Origin: Nesterenkonia muleiensis
GTDB lineage: Bacteria; Actinomycetota; Actinomycetes; Actinomycetales; Micrococcaceae
Assembly: GCF_003600155.1 (NCBI RefSeq)
Contig: NZ_QWLD01000043.1
Coordinates: forward strand, 1-32,828
Direction of reading: 5' to 3'
DNA length: 32,828 nucleotides
Under the pieces are notes generated by a model. It was not told the DNA's origin. It ran no database searches and worked only from the letters and a program-made list of their open reading frames with translations. Shown piece after piece: positions 18,603 to 25,949 of this stretch. The position numbers and the translations under genes are program-made. The number at the start of each line of letters is the position of its first letter. Positions within the stretch are counted from its first letter, which is position 1.

Positions 18603-18725
18603 CTACCAACCTGAAATCCCTTAACCCACGGAAATGGAAGTTGGCGGCAGGAGAAATCGGTTGGTAGAGCGGCCCTGGTGGCCGGTGGTGAGGAAAATCC
18701 GGTTGGCAGGACGGTCTGGTTGACC
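18603..18725 (-). promoter_or_regulatory. Repeat-rich control region upstream of the exporter operon
   Basis: The 18517-18817 gap between the response-regulator gene and the exporter ATPase gene contains GGTTG-type motifs at 18659, 18701 and 18718 and an inverted copy (CCAACC, 18606-18611). CTACCAACC (18603-18611) and GGTTGGTAG (18659-18667) are a perfect 9-base inverted repeat. No protein gene is convincing here. By position it should carry the exporter promoter and may bind the response regulator; this is inference. Confidence 0.4.
18641..18718. repeat. Imperfect tandem repeat of about 37 bases, two copies
   Basis: 18641-18677 and 18681-18718 resemble each other. The best-matching part is CGGTTGGTAGAGCGGCCCTG against CGGTTGGCAGGACGGTCTGG, about 15 of 20 positions. 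Each copy contains one of the GGTTGG motifs described for this control region. Confidence 0.4.
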
Positions 18726-18817
18726 GACAACACGGTGAGCTGAGCGGGCAGGGCGAAACGGACACCGCCCAGCGTGGACCGGCCCCAACCTGGTGCAGCA
18801 CCGGCGGCACGGCGGCG

Positions 18818-19528
18818 TCAGTCGCCGACCACACCGGATTCGTAGGCGAAGACCACCGCCTGGACCCGGTCACGGCAGCCCAGCTTGGCCAGGACCTGAC
18901 CGACATGGGTCTTCACCGTGGCCTCGGAGAGATAGAGCCGGGCCGCGATCTCGGTGTTGGAGTCACCGGTGGCCATCTCAGCCAGGATCTCCCGCTCCCG
19001 TGCGGTCAGCAGATCCAGGTGCTTCTGCTGCTCAGCAGTGGGGGTGCGCCGTCGTCCCTCTCCCAACAACGTACTGTCCAGCAGCCGGCGGGTGGTGGTG
19101 GGGGCGACCACTGCGCCTCCGGTCACTACGGTGCGAATGGAGTCCAGCAGCGCCTCCGGCTGGACGTCTTTGAGCAGGAAGCCGGCCGCACCTGAGCGCA
19201 GGGCCTGCAGGGCGTATTCATCGGTGTCGAAGGTGGTCAGCACGATGACGCGGGTCTCGGCGAGCGCCGGATCCTCGGTGATGACGGCGGTGGCCTGCAG
19301 GCCGTCCATCTCGGGCATGCGAATGTCCATCAGCACCACATCTGGGCGCTGACCGGCCGCGGCCAGGCGCCGCACCGTTGCCAATGCTTCGGCACCGTTG
19401 CTTGCCTGAGCGGCCACAGCCATATCCGGCTGAGAGTCGATCACCATGGCGAAGCCGGCACGCAGCAGCGCCTGGTCATCGGCCAGCACCACCGAGATCT
19501 GCTCTGGCGGCTCCGGGATGTCATTCAT
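18818..19528 (-). CDS. NarL/LuxR-family response regulator
   Basis: The 236-residue protein has a receiver domain (about 10-128) with the acidic pair D17/D18, phosphorylation site D68 in VVLMDIRMPEMDG, the T98/T99 switch in VIVLTTFD and K120 in GFLLKD. A LuxR-type helix-turn-helix follows (about 170-232, LTAREREILAEMATG and SEATVKTHVGQVLAKLG). It is the partner of the histidine kinase encoded 70 bases upstream on the same strand. A GAGG seven bases before the ATG fixes the start. With exporter genes on both sides, a role in sensing and answering cell-envelope stress or an exported toxic compound is likely but unproven. Confidence 0.93.
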   Translation of the reverse strand: MNDIPEPPEQISVVLADDQALLRAGFAMVIDSQPDMAVAAQASNGAEALATVRRLAAAGQRPDVVLMDIRMPEMDGLQATAVITEDPALAETRVIVLTTFDTDEYALQALRSGAAGFLLKDVQPEALLDSIRTVVTGGAVVAPTTTRRLLDSTLLGEGRRRTPTAEQQKHLDLLTAREREILAEMATGDSNTEIAARLYLSEATVKTHVGQVLAKLGCRDRVQAVVFAYESGVVGD

Positions 19529-19598
19529 CGGCTGGCCTCACTTTCTGGGCGCCACCGCGGCTGCACCGGGTAGCAGATGGTCTGGGCTTGATTATGGC

Positions 19599-20960
19599 TC
19601 ACTGCGGCTGCTCTCCCCCGGTCCGGGCCGCTGTGGGCCGACTGCCCCGTACGTGGTGAACACTGTCCAGCGGGAACCGTGCTTCAACCGTGAAGCCGGG
19701 CTCCAACGACTCCTCACCCTTGGGTTTTGCGGTCAGGGTGCCGCCGTAGAGGCGGGCCCGCTCGGCCATGCCCAGGAGACCGGAGCCGGCGCCGTCGTTG
19801 TGGGCCTGGGCGCCGCGGCCGGTGTCGCTGACTTCGAGGGCAAGCTCCCCGGTACGGTGGTCGGTGCCCAGCCACACCTGGGCAGTGGCGCCCTGCCCGC
19901 CGTGCTTGAGGGTATTGGTGAGCGCCTCCTGAACGATCCGGTAGATGGCCAGCTCAACTCCTTCGCTGAGCTCAGGCAGAGCATGCCTGGAGATGTTCAG
20001 CTCCGCCTCCAGGCCGGAGGCGTGGATATCGGACACCAGCTTCGGCAGATCCTCCACCCCCGGAGCGGGACGTTTCTTCAGCTCGCCCTCCTCCCGCAGC
20101 ACTCCGAGCATCCGGCGCAGCTCGGCCAGCGCCTCCCGGCCGGTCTCCCCGATGGTCTCGAACGCCTCGCTAGCACGTGCCGGGTTCTGCTCGAGCACGT
20201 ACCTGCCGCCATCGGCCTGGGCGATCATCACCCCCATGGAGTGAGACACCACATCATGCATCTCCCGGGCGATGCGCATCCGTTCGGCATCGGCGGCCAG
20301 CCGCGCCTCCTGGTCTCGCTCGCGCTCCAGCAGGCGGTTCCGCTCCTGGATCGCCTCCCGTTCACGACGACGACGCCCCGCCAGGTCGCCGAACAGCCAG
20401 GCACTGAGCACCACGGCCGCGCAGAAGCCGGTGATCAGTGCTGAGACGAAGAGGATCGCGCCCCAGTCCGGAGGGTAGAGGTCGGGAGCACCGCTGATAA
20501 TGCTCGTTGCGACGATCACGAACAGGCCCAGAAGCACTGCACCGGCCAGACCAAGTGTGAGGTAGGTGAGGCTCGCTCGCCGGGAGCCGTATTTGGCACA
20601 GGCGTAGACCACCAGCGGGACCGCGAACACCGAGGCGCCGGGGCCGTACATGGCCAGAATCTGGCACAGGCAGGCAAAGGCGATGACTCCGGCCGCCAGC
20701 CCAGGGCGCAGCCGGGAAAAGGTCAGCGGAAGGATAGCCAGCAGTTCGAAGAGGATCATCACCGGGATGTTGACCGTGGTTCCGAACATTCCGGTGCCGT
20801 AGATTTCCCGAGCGGAGGCTGGTCCGATGACCCAGAAGAGTGTGCTGACCAGCAGCAGGGGCAAGACCTTGAAGACTATGTCGCCGAGCCAGGGCCGCGC
20901 CTCGAAGAACCGCACAGTCCGCACATGAACAGGTGGCGGGGCGAGCAGGCTGTCCGACAT
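19599..20960 (-). CDS. Sensor histidine kinase, HisKA_3 (NarX/DesK/LiaS-like) type
   Basis: The 453-residue protein has about six membrane helices between residues 28 and 190, a basic coiled linker (about 195-225), the phosphorylation site H235 in RMRIAREMHDVVSHSMG, and an HATPase domain with the N-box RIVQEALTNTLKHGG (341-355) and SDTGRGAQAHNDGAGSGLLGMAERA. There is no large extracellular sensor domain, so the stimulus is probably detected in or at the membrane. The frame runs upstream to 21170, but the ATG at 20960 has GGGAGG ten bases before it and avoids running into the divergent exporter gene. It is the first gene of the pair with the response regulator. Confidence 0.92.
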   Translation of the reverse strand: MSDSLLAPPPVHVRTVRFFEARPWLGDIVFKVLPLLLVSTLFWVIGPASAREIYGTGMFGTTVNIPVMILFELLAILPLTFSRLRPGLAAGVIAFACLCQILAMYGPGASVFAVPLVVYACAKYGSRRASLTYLTLGLAGAVLLGLFVIVATSIISGAPDLYPPDWGAILFVSALITGFCAAVVLSAWLFGDLAGRRRREREAIQERNRLLERERDQEARLAADAERMRIAREMHDVVSHSMGVMIAQADGGRYVLEQNPARASEAFETIGETGREALAELRRMLGVLREEGELKKRPAPGVEDLPKLVSDIHASGLEAELNISRHALPELSEGVELAIYRIVQEALTNTLKHGGQGATAQVWLGTDHRTGELALEVSDTGRGAQAHNDGAGSGLLGMAERARLYGGTLTAKPKGEESLEPGFTVEARFPLDSVHHVRGSRPTAARTGGEQPQ

Positions 20961-21129
20961 CGTTGGCTTGCCTCCCGTTCCATCGCTTCGCACTGAACCG
21001 AGTGCTCGGCGCGCTGTCTTCCCCCAAGTGTAGGGATGAGCCGCGCAGAAAACCTCAGACCACAGGATGAATTGGATGTCCTCCTGCTCTCCGATGCGCG
21101 TGGCGGTGCTGCCCAGCAGGATGGCAGAT

Positions 21130-21849
21130 ATGAACAACTCACCCCTCATCACAGCCTCCAGGCTGACCAAGACCTATGGCACCACCCGTGCGCTCAACGG
21201 TGTGGACCTCACCGTCTGCGCCGGGGAGTCTGTGGCCGTCATGGGGCCCTCCGGCTCCGGAAAGACCACCCTGATGCACGTGCTCTCCGGGATCATCACT
21301 GCCGAGAGCGGCACCATGCAGTTCCTTCCGCAGTCCACTGCCGGGGACCACCCGGTGACCGTCTCCGGGCTGAGCTCCGAGAAACGAGCCCGGCTGCGCC
21401 GGCAGCATATCGGCTTTGTGTTCCAGGAAGGGCTGTTGATGCCGGAGCTGACCGCGCTGGAGAACGTAGCGGTGGCTCTGATGCTCTCCGGAACACCTCG
21501 GACTGCCGCGGAGTCAGCTGCCGCCAGATGGTTGCAAGCCCTGGGGTTGGCCGGCCTGGAGGACCGCCGCCCGGGCCAGCTCTCCGGCGGGCAGGCCCAA
21601 CGGGTCGCCATCGCCCGGGCGCAGGTCACCGAACCACAGATCGTCTTTGCCGACGAACCCACAGGTGCGCTGGACTCCGCCACCTCCGCACAGGTGCTCG
21701 ATGCCCTGCTGGACTCCACCGTCGGCCGTGGCGCCCCGCTGGTGGTGGTGACCCACGACCCAGATGTGGCGGCGCGCTGCTCCCGGCTGATCCGGCTGGA
21801 GGACGGACGGATCGTCCACGACTCCGCCAACGCGGAGGTAGGCACATGA
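21130..21849 (+). CDS. ABC exporter ATPase, MacB/BceA type
   Basis: The 239-residue ATPase has Walker A GPSGSGKTT, Q-loop HIGFVFQEGLLMPELT, signature LSGGQAQRVAIARAQ, Walker B IVFADEPTGALDS and switch histidine VVTHD. The ATG at 21130 follows AGGA at eight bases; two earlier in-frame ATGs (21067 and 21121) lack a site. The ADEPTGALDS form is common in ATPases paired with FtsX-like permeases, including those resisting antimicrobial peptides. It diverges from the histidine kinase gene 170 bases away and overlaps the next gene by four bases (ATGA). Confidence 0.92.
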   Translation: MNNSPLITASRLTKTYGTTRALNGVDLTVCAGESVAVMGPSGSGKTTLMHVLSGIITAESGTMQFLPQSTAGDHPVTVSGLSSEKRARLRRQHIGFVFQEGLLMPELTALENVAVALMLSGTPRTAAESAAARWLQALGLAGLEDRRPGQLSGGQAQRVAIARAQVTEPQIVFADEPTGALDSATSAQVLDALLDSTVGRGAPLVVVTHDPDVAARCSRLIRLEDGRIVHDSANAEVGT

Positions 21850-23153
21850 TCCGGCTCTTTCTGGGCAGGCTCTTCGCCGACCGGACGGTATGGGCGCTTC
21901 CGGTGGCGGGCTTCGCGCTGACCAGCGGCATCGGGCTGATGGTCTTCGGCGGCGCCATGTACTTCTACACGCTGCCTGACACCGAGGACCGTATGCTCTA
22001 TTCCGTCTACGCCACAGCAGCGCTGATCCTGCTGGTAATCCCCATGCTGGCGCTGATGGGCTCCGCCGCCCGGCTGCTGGCCCACCGCCGCGACGAACGG
22101 CTTGCCGGCCTGCGGCTGCTGGGGGCCAGCTCTGGCCAGCTGCGCCGACTGGTGCTGGCCGAGTCTGCGGCCCTGGCTGTCGCCGGCATCCTCACCGGCG
22201 CGTTCCTCTACGTGGCGCTGATGCCTCTGGTGGGAAGACTGCCATTCGCCGGAGCACCGATGGGGGTCTCCGGACTGTGGTTAGGCGTCGGACTGCTGGC
22301 AGCAGCCTGCGGAGTGCTGCTGGTCTTCGCCATGGCAGCGGCCTTCGTGGGACTGCGCCGGGTGGAGGTCACCCCGCTGGGGGTGCGCACCCGTCAGGCT
22401 CCCCAGCGAGTGAAGTGGATGCGCGCGGTGATCGCGGTGGCCGCCGTCGTCGTTGTTTTCGTCCTCCACACTATGGTGCCGATACGCGGCGAGCTGGTGA
22501 TCATGGTGGTGGCCTTCGCGTTTCTGGCGGTCCCGCTGCTGGCTGTGCAGCTGATCGGGCCCTGGGTGCTGAAGCTGATCACCGCCAGGCAGACCCGGCG
22601 GGCCGGCACCGCGGAACGGCTGATCGCCGCACGCAATGTGCTGGACTCGCCGCAAAGGATGTGGCGGCAGGTCGGCGGTGTCGCCGTGGCCGCATTCATC
22701 GGTGTGATCGCAGGCTGCGGGGTGGGGCTGATCAGTCTGGCCGAGTTCGAGCAGGGCTCGGAGGAAGCCATGATCTTCGCCGATGTCGCCCGCGGAGTAT
22801 GGCTGACGCTGTTCATCGCGTTCCTGCTCACTGCCTGTTCTGTGGGGCTGAACCAGACCGCCCAGATTCTCGACCAGCGCGATCTCTACTCCGGACTTGC
22901 GAAGACGGGGGTCACGCTCACCCAGCTCAATCGCATCCGCAGCCTGGCGGTGATGCGCGCATTGGCCGCCGTGCTCGTTGTGGCGGTACTGGCAGCCTGC
23001 ATTGTGGCCATGCCCATCGTCGGCTGGGCAATCCTGACTACCCCAGTCTCAGTGCTCACCATCGCAGCCGTACTCATGGCCGGTGTGCTGCTCATCTACT
23101 TCGGAACACTGGTCACCAGGCTCACGATGCGCGCGGTGGTGGAAGCGGGCTGA
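21846..23153 (+). CDS. ABC exporter permease, FtsX-like, compact form
   Basis: The 435-residue protein has about eight to ten membrane helices in two halves. The first half carries the cytosolic coupling element RRDERLAGLRLLGASSGQLRRL before LAESAALAVAGILTGAFLY, the hallmark of FtsX-type permeases. The second half (about 250-435) has a parallel segment LYSGLAKTGVTLTQLNRI. There is no large extracellular domain, unlike the 938-residue permease nearby. The true start is the ATG at 21846 overlapping the ATPase stop; the same frame is open far upstream but that is the ATPase gene. Substrate unknown. Location next to a two-component system suggests inducible export of a membrane-active compound. 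Confidence 0.88.
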   Translation: MIRLFLGRLFADRTVWALPVAGFALTSGIGLMVFGGAMYFYTLPDTEDRMLYSVYATAALILLVIPMLALMGSAARLLAHRRDERLAGLRLLGASSGQLRRLVLAESAALAVAGILTGAFLYVALMPLVGRLPFAGAPMGVSGLWLGVGLLAAACGVLLVFAMAAAFVGLRRVEVTPLGVRTRQAPQRVKWMRAVIAVAAVVVVFVLHTMVPIRGELVIMVVAFAFLAVPLLAVQLIGPWVLKLITARQTRRAGTAERLIAARNVLDSPQRMWRQVGGVAVAAFIGVIAGCGVGLISLAEFEQGSEEAMIFADVARGVWLTLFIAFLLTACSVGLNQTAQILDQRDLYSGLAKTGVTLTQLNRIRSLAVMRALAAVLVVAVLAACIVAMPIVGWAILTTPVSVLTIAAVLMAGVLLIYFGTLVTRLTMRAVVEAG

Positions 23154-23157
23154 GCCT

Positions 23158-23499
23158 TCACCGCTGATCGGTGAAGTCCTCCGGCGGCAGCCGCTCGGCC
23201 CGGCCCTTGGTCGGTCTCTGCCCGCCCCTGCGGTGAGTCAAGGTCTGGGCGATGAAGTAGCTGATGGCACCGACGATGGGCACGAAGGCGATGATCAGCA
23301 CCCACAGGACGCCCCAGGGGCGCTGATGTCTGGTCTGCGCGTAGATCATCAACGCCGCCACCAGCAGTGCCCCGTAGACGAGCACTCCAATGCGCAACCA
23401 CCAGGGCACCACCGGCGACCCCGGCGGTGCCTGCTCGGCGAGCAGGGTGAGGACCTCTGCGGCGAGGATGCCAGGGGTGAGAACCTCAGCTGCACTCAT
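23158..23499 (-). CDS. Small PLDc_N-type membrane protein
   Basis: The 113-residue protein has two membrane helices: about 34-53, LRIGVLVYGALLVAALMIYA, and about 62-86, WGVLWVLIIAFVPIVGAISYF. The second, with its W-x-(6-7)-P-(V/I)-(V/I)-G pattern, matches the N-terminal anchor domain of phospholipase D/cardiolipin synthases (PLDc_N). No catalytic phospholipase domain follows, which is common for stand-alone actinobacterial members of unknown role. The C-terminal tail is charged. It converges with the exporter permease gene with a four-base gap. Confidence 0.72.
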   Translation of the reverse strand: MSAAEVLTPGILAAEVLTLLAEQAPPGSPVVPWWLRIGVLVYGALLVAALMIYAQTRHQRPWGVLWVLIIAFVPIVGAISYFIAQTLTHRRGGQRPTKGRAERLPPEDFTDQR

Positions 23500-23562
23500 G
23501 ACCTCAGAATACGGGGGCGGCCTGACCGTCGGCTTGGCCTGCGGTGGGAGTCCGGCGGCACC

Positions 23563-24450
23563 TCAGGCTGTCTGCGGCCACACCGACCGTTCGCGCATGA
23601 CGTCGGCGAGCGCTTCGGCATCGTCGGTCATGATGCCGTCCACGCCCATGTCCAGCAGCCGGTGCATCTGCGCGGGATCGTTCACCACCCAGACATGGAC
23701 CTGCAGGCCGGCACGGTGACAGCGCCGCACGAACGTGGGCCGGACAACGGTGATCTTGAACTGCCGGATCGGCACTTGGACGCAGTCGACGCCGGCGATG
23801 AGCCGAGAAATCCTGCCGAGTCCGACCAACGGCCCCAGGAACACCATCAGCGCGGTCGAGACCCACCCGCCGGAGGCAGCCACCTTCCGGGAGAGCAGTC
23901 GGCTCGCCTGCCGGCGACGCGCGTCCTCGAAGCTGGCCACCAGCACCCGGCCATGGGCTCCGAGCCGCTCCACCACCTCCACGAAATGCGGCACCGACTG
24001 CGCATCCTTGAGGTCCACGTTGAAATGCGTCTCCGGCAGCGCCCGCAGGGCGTCCTCGAAGCGCACCAGAGGTTCGCCGGGGTCCGGCGCCGGGGTCGTC
24101 CGGGGCTGCGTCCCGGAGGCGGGGTCGCCGGTGACCCGCAGCTGGCTCAGCTGCTCCCAGGTGTGGTCGCAGAGCTTGCCGGTGCCAGTGGTGAGCCGGT
24201 CCAGCACCTCATCGTGGAAGATCACCAGCTGACCGTCAGCGGAGGTCCGCACATCTATCTCCAGGTAGCGGAAGCCCAGCTCAACGGCCCGCCGGAAGGC
24301 CACCATGGTGTTCTCGCGCCTCGGGTCGGCACCGCGGTGGGCGAAGGCCAGGGGTGCGTGGTGCAGCGCACCGGGTACGGAGTTCAGCAGATAGGGCAGC
24401 TGGCGGTAGGGGTGCTCACGGTACGGAACGCGGTCAGGCGGTGTGCCCAT
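23563..24450 (-). CDS. Glycerophosphodiester phosphodiesterase
   Basis: The 295-residue protein is a GDPD-family TIM barrel that hydrolyses glycerophosphodiesters to glycerol-3-phosphate and an alcohol. It shows the HRGADPRRENTMVAF start (about 39-53, catalytic His), the metal-binding EIDVRTSADGQLVIFHDEVLDRLT and the later HFNVDLKD and VWVVNDPAQMHRLLDMGVDGIMTDD. There is no signal peptide, so it is probably cytosolic. The ATG at 24450 follows GGGGGAGAGG; a GTG three bases earlier is less likely. The gene starts 13 bases after the HAD phosphatase stop, on the same strand, and the two are probably cotranscribed. Confidence 0.92.
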   Translation of the reverse strand: MGTPPDRVPYREHPYRQLPYLLNSVPGALHHAPLAFAHRGADPRRENTMVAFRRAVELGFRYLEIDVRTSADGQLVIFHDEVLDRLTTGTGKLCDHTWEQLSQLRVTGDPASGTQPRTTPAPDPGEPLVRFEDALRALPETHFNVDLKDAQSVPHFVEVVERLGAHGRVLVASFEDARRRQASRLLSRKVAASGGWVSTALMVFLGPLVGLGRISRLIAGVDCVQVPIRQFKITVVRPTFVRRCHRAGLQVHVWVVNDPAQMHRLLDMGVDGIMTDDAEALADVMRERSVWPQTA

Positions 24451-24463
24451 CACCTCTCCCCCA

Positions 24464-25405
24464 TCAGATCAACCTGCCGTCCAGCAGCTGTTCGAGCACC
24501 TCGGCCACTCCGTCCTCCTCGCAGGAGGTGGTCACCCGGTCCGCGGCGGAGCGGGCCATCGGGTGGGCTGAGCCCACCGCCCAGGAGGTTCCGGCCCATT
24601 GCAGCATCTCCACGTCATTGGGCATGTCCCCGAAGGCGATGGTGTGTTCTGCCGCGATGCCCAGTGAATCTGCGTAGCTGCGCAGGGCCTGAGCCTTGTT
24701 CACGCCCTTGGAGGAGATCTCCAGCAGGCTGACCCCTGGTGCGGAGTGGGTGACGGTGACCATATGGCCGATCCGGTCCTGTGCGGCAGCGATGAAGGCC
24801 TCTGCCTGCATGGAGTGCGTCTTGGCCAGCAGCTTCAGCACCGGGGCCTCCGCCGCTGGATCCGCAGCCCGGAGGGATGAGCGTTCCAGCGTGTCGTCCA
24901 GCGGCCCCAGCCGCAGCTCATCATCGCGGATTCCGACGGCACGGCGCCGCTCGTCGTCGAACCACATGGATCCGCGGGCGAAGGACTCTTCCAGGTGCAG
25001 CGCCTCAAGGGTCTCCGCGGCGAAGGTGGCGCTGGGATCGAGCTCTGCGATGAGGTCCTTGACCTCGAACACGGTGGGCACAGCCAGCGGCTGGGAGGAC
25101 AGCGGGCTGTCCGCAGCCAGATCGTAGGTCATGGCTCCGTTGGAGGCGATCACCGGCCCCAGCAGGCCAAGGGTGCTGCTGATCTTCCGCAGCCCGCGCA
25201 CCGGCCGGCCGGTCACCAGCACCACGGCGACCCCGGCGTCCCGGGCTGCCCGGAACGCCTCCACGGTGCGGGCGGAGAGCTCACCGGTCAGTGACTGGCC
25301 GTAGGAGAGGATGGTGCCGTCGACGTCGGTGGCGACAAGCTTCACCGGCGCGCTGCCCCGGACGGGGGTTCCAGCGACGTCGAGCATGGGTGGCTGAGAG
25401 ATCAT
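24464..25405 (-). CDS. Cof-type HAD-family hydrolase
   Basis: The 313-residue protein has the HAD motifs of the Cof/sugar-phosphatase subgroup: VATDVDGTILSYG (motif I with both aspartates), VVLVTGRPVRGL (motif II) and, near the C-terminus, GVNKAQALRSYADSLG followed by AFGDMPNDVEMLQWAGTSWAVGSAHP (motif IV). The large C2 cap lies between. These enzymes dephosphorylate small phosphorylated metabolites such as sugar phosphates, pyridoxal phosphate or FMN precursors; the substrate is not readable. The start is uncertain: an ATG at 25405 is used, with an alternative ATG at 25387 and neither with a clear ribosome-binding site. A TATAGAT at 25412-25406 could be a -10 element. Confidence 0.88.
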   Translation of the reverse strand: MISQPPMLDVAGTPVRGSAPVKLVATDVDGTILSYGQSLTGELSARTVEAFRAARDAGVAVVLVTGRPVRGLRKISSTLGLLGPVIASNGAMTYDLAADSPLSSQPLAVPTVFEVKDLIAELDPSATFAAETLEALHLEESFARGSMWFDDERRRAVGIRDDELRLGPLDDTLERSSLRAADPAAEAPVLKLLAKTHSMQAEAFIAAAQDRIGHMVTVTHSAPGVSLLEISSKGVNKAQALRSYADSLGIAAEHTIAFGDMPNDVEMLQWAGTSWAVGSAHPMARSAADRVTTSCEEDGVAEVLEQLLDGRLI

Positions 25406-25465
25406 ATCTATAGAGTAAATGCCTCTACTGGTTCCGGCGGCGGCAGGTGAAGAGCTTCCCCACAA

Positions 25466-25949
25466 GCAGTGAGCGAGAATTCACCGTTTTTTGTCGATGT
25501 CAAAGGTCTTGAGGACGATCTCGAAGCAGGCCGCTGAGAAGTCGCAAGGATCACCACCTAGGTGTGCCGCCCTTAGGCGACCTCCCCGAGCTGATCGAAC
25601 AGACCATCTGGATCTCCGTGGCTTGGGAGAGGAAAACTCGCCATCATGAGTCAGCACCCCACTTATGGGGGCCGGTTCGCTGCGTTCATGGCAGTGCTGA
25701 ACTGTGCGCCGCCGATCCCGGTGACCTTCGGAATGGCGATCGCACTCGGAACGCTCTGGGCAGGTTTGGCCAGACTCATCCTGGGGCACTGGCGCGGAGC
25801 CGCAGCTTCATCTCAAGGAGCAATGTGGTCTTGAGCGCGGAGAAGGCGAGTTTTCCTGCTGAAGTGATCCTAGAAGGAGTGCTAAAAAGGGACTAGAGTA
25901 TCTGCTAAAGTAGCAGTAGATATTTTGCTGAAGAGGGACCAGGGTCCAC
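25466..25949. other. Gap of about 480 bases without a supported gene
   Basis: Three overlapping short frames exist here. The most protein-like is a 62-codon plus-strand ORF at 25646-25834 with a hydrophobic middle (about 13-46), but its nearest purine-rich site is 13 bases before the ATG, too far for confidence. A perfect 10-base palindrome CACCTAGGTG lies at 25555-25564. The right end carries the palindrome upstream of the AAA ATPase gene. I see no tRNA or mobile-element end. Part of this may be decayed coding sequence. Confidence 0.3.
25899..25921. promoter_or_regulatory. Palindrome upstream of the AAA ATPase gene
   Basis: CTGCTA-AAG-TAGCAG (25902-25916) is a perfect inverted repeat; with one bulge it extends outward to TATCTGCTA / TAGCAGTAGATA. 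It sits about 35 bases before the ATG, in an AT-rich stretch that could hold a promoter (TAGATA as a -10 at about 25917). An operator is a reasonable guess; no regulator gene is adjacent. Confidence 0.4.

Noticed and set aside
21036-21845. Long N-terminal extension of the compact exporter permease
   Set aside because: This part is the ATPase gene read in another frame; the true permease start is the ATG at 21846 overlapping the ATPase stop.
23083-24732. 549-codon plus-strand frame
   Set aside because: It is antisense to the PLDc_N-type, phosphodiesterase and HAD genes, all of which have clear motifs.
25646-25834. 62-codon hydrophobic ORF
   Set aside because: No ribosome-binding site at usable spacing and two competing frames; kept only as part of the gap description.
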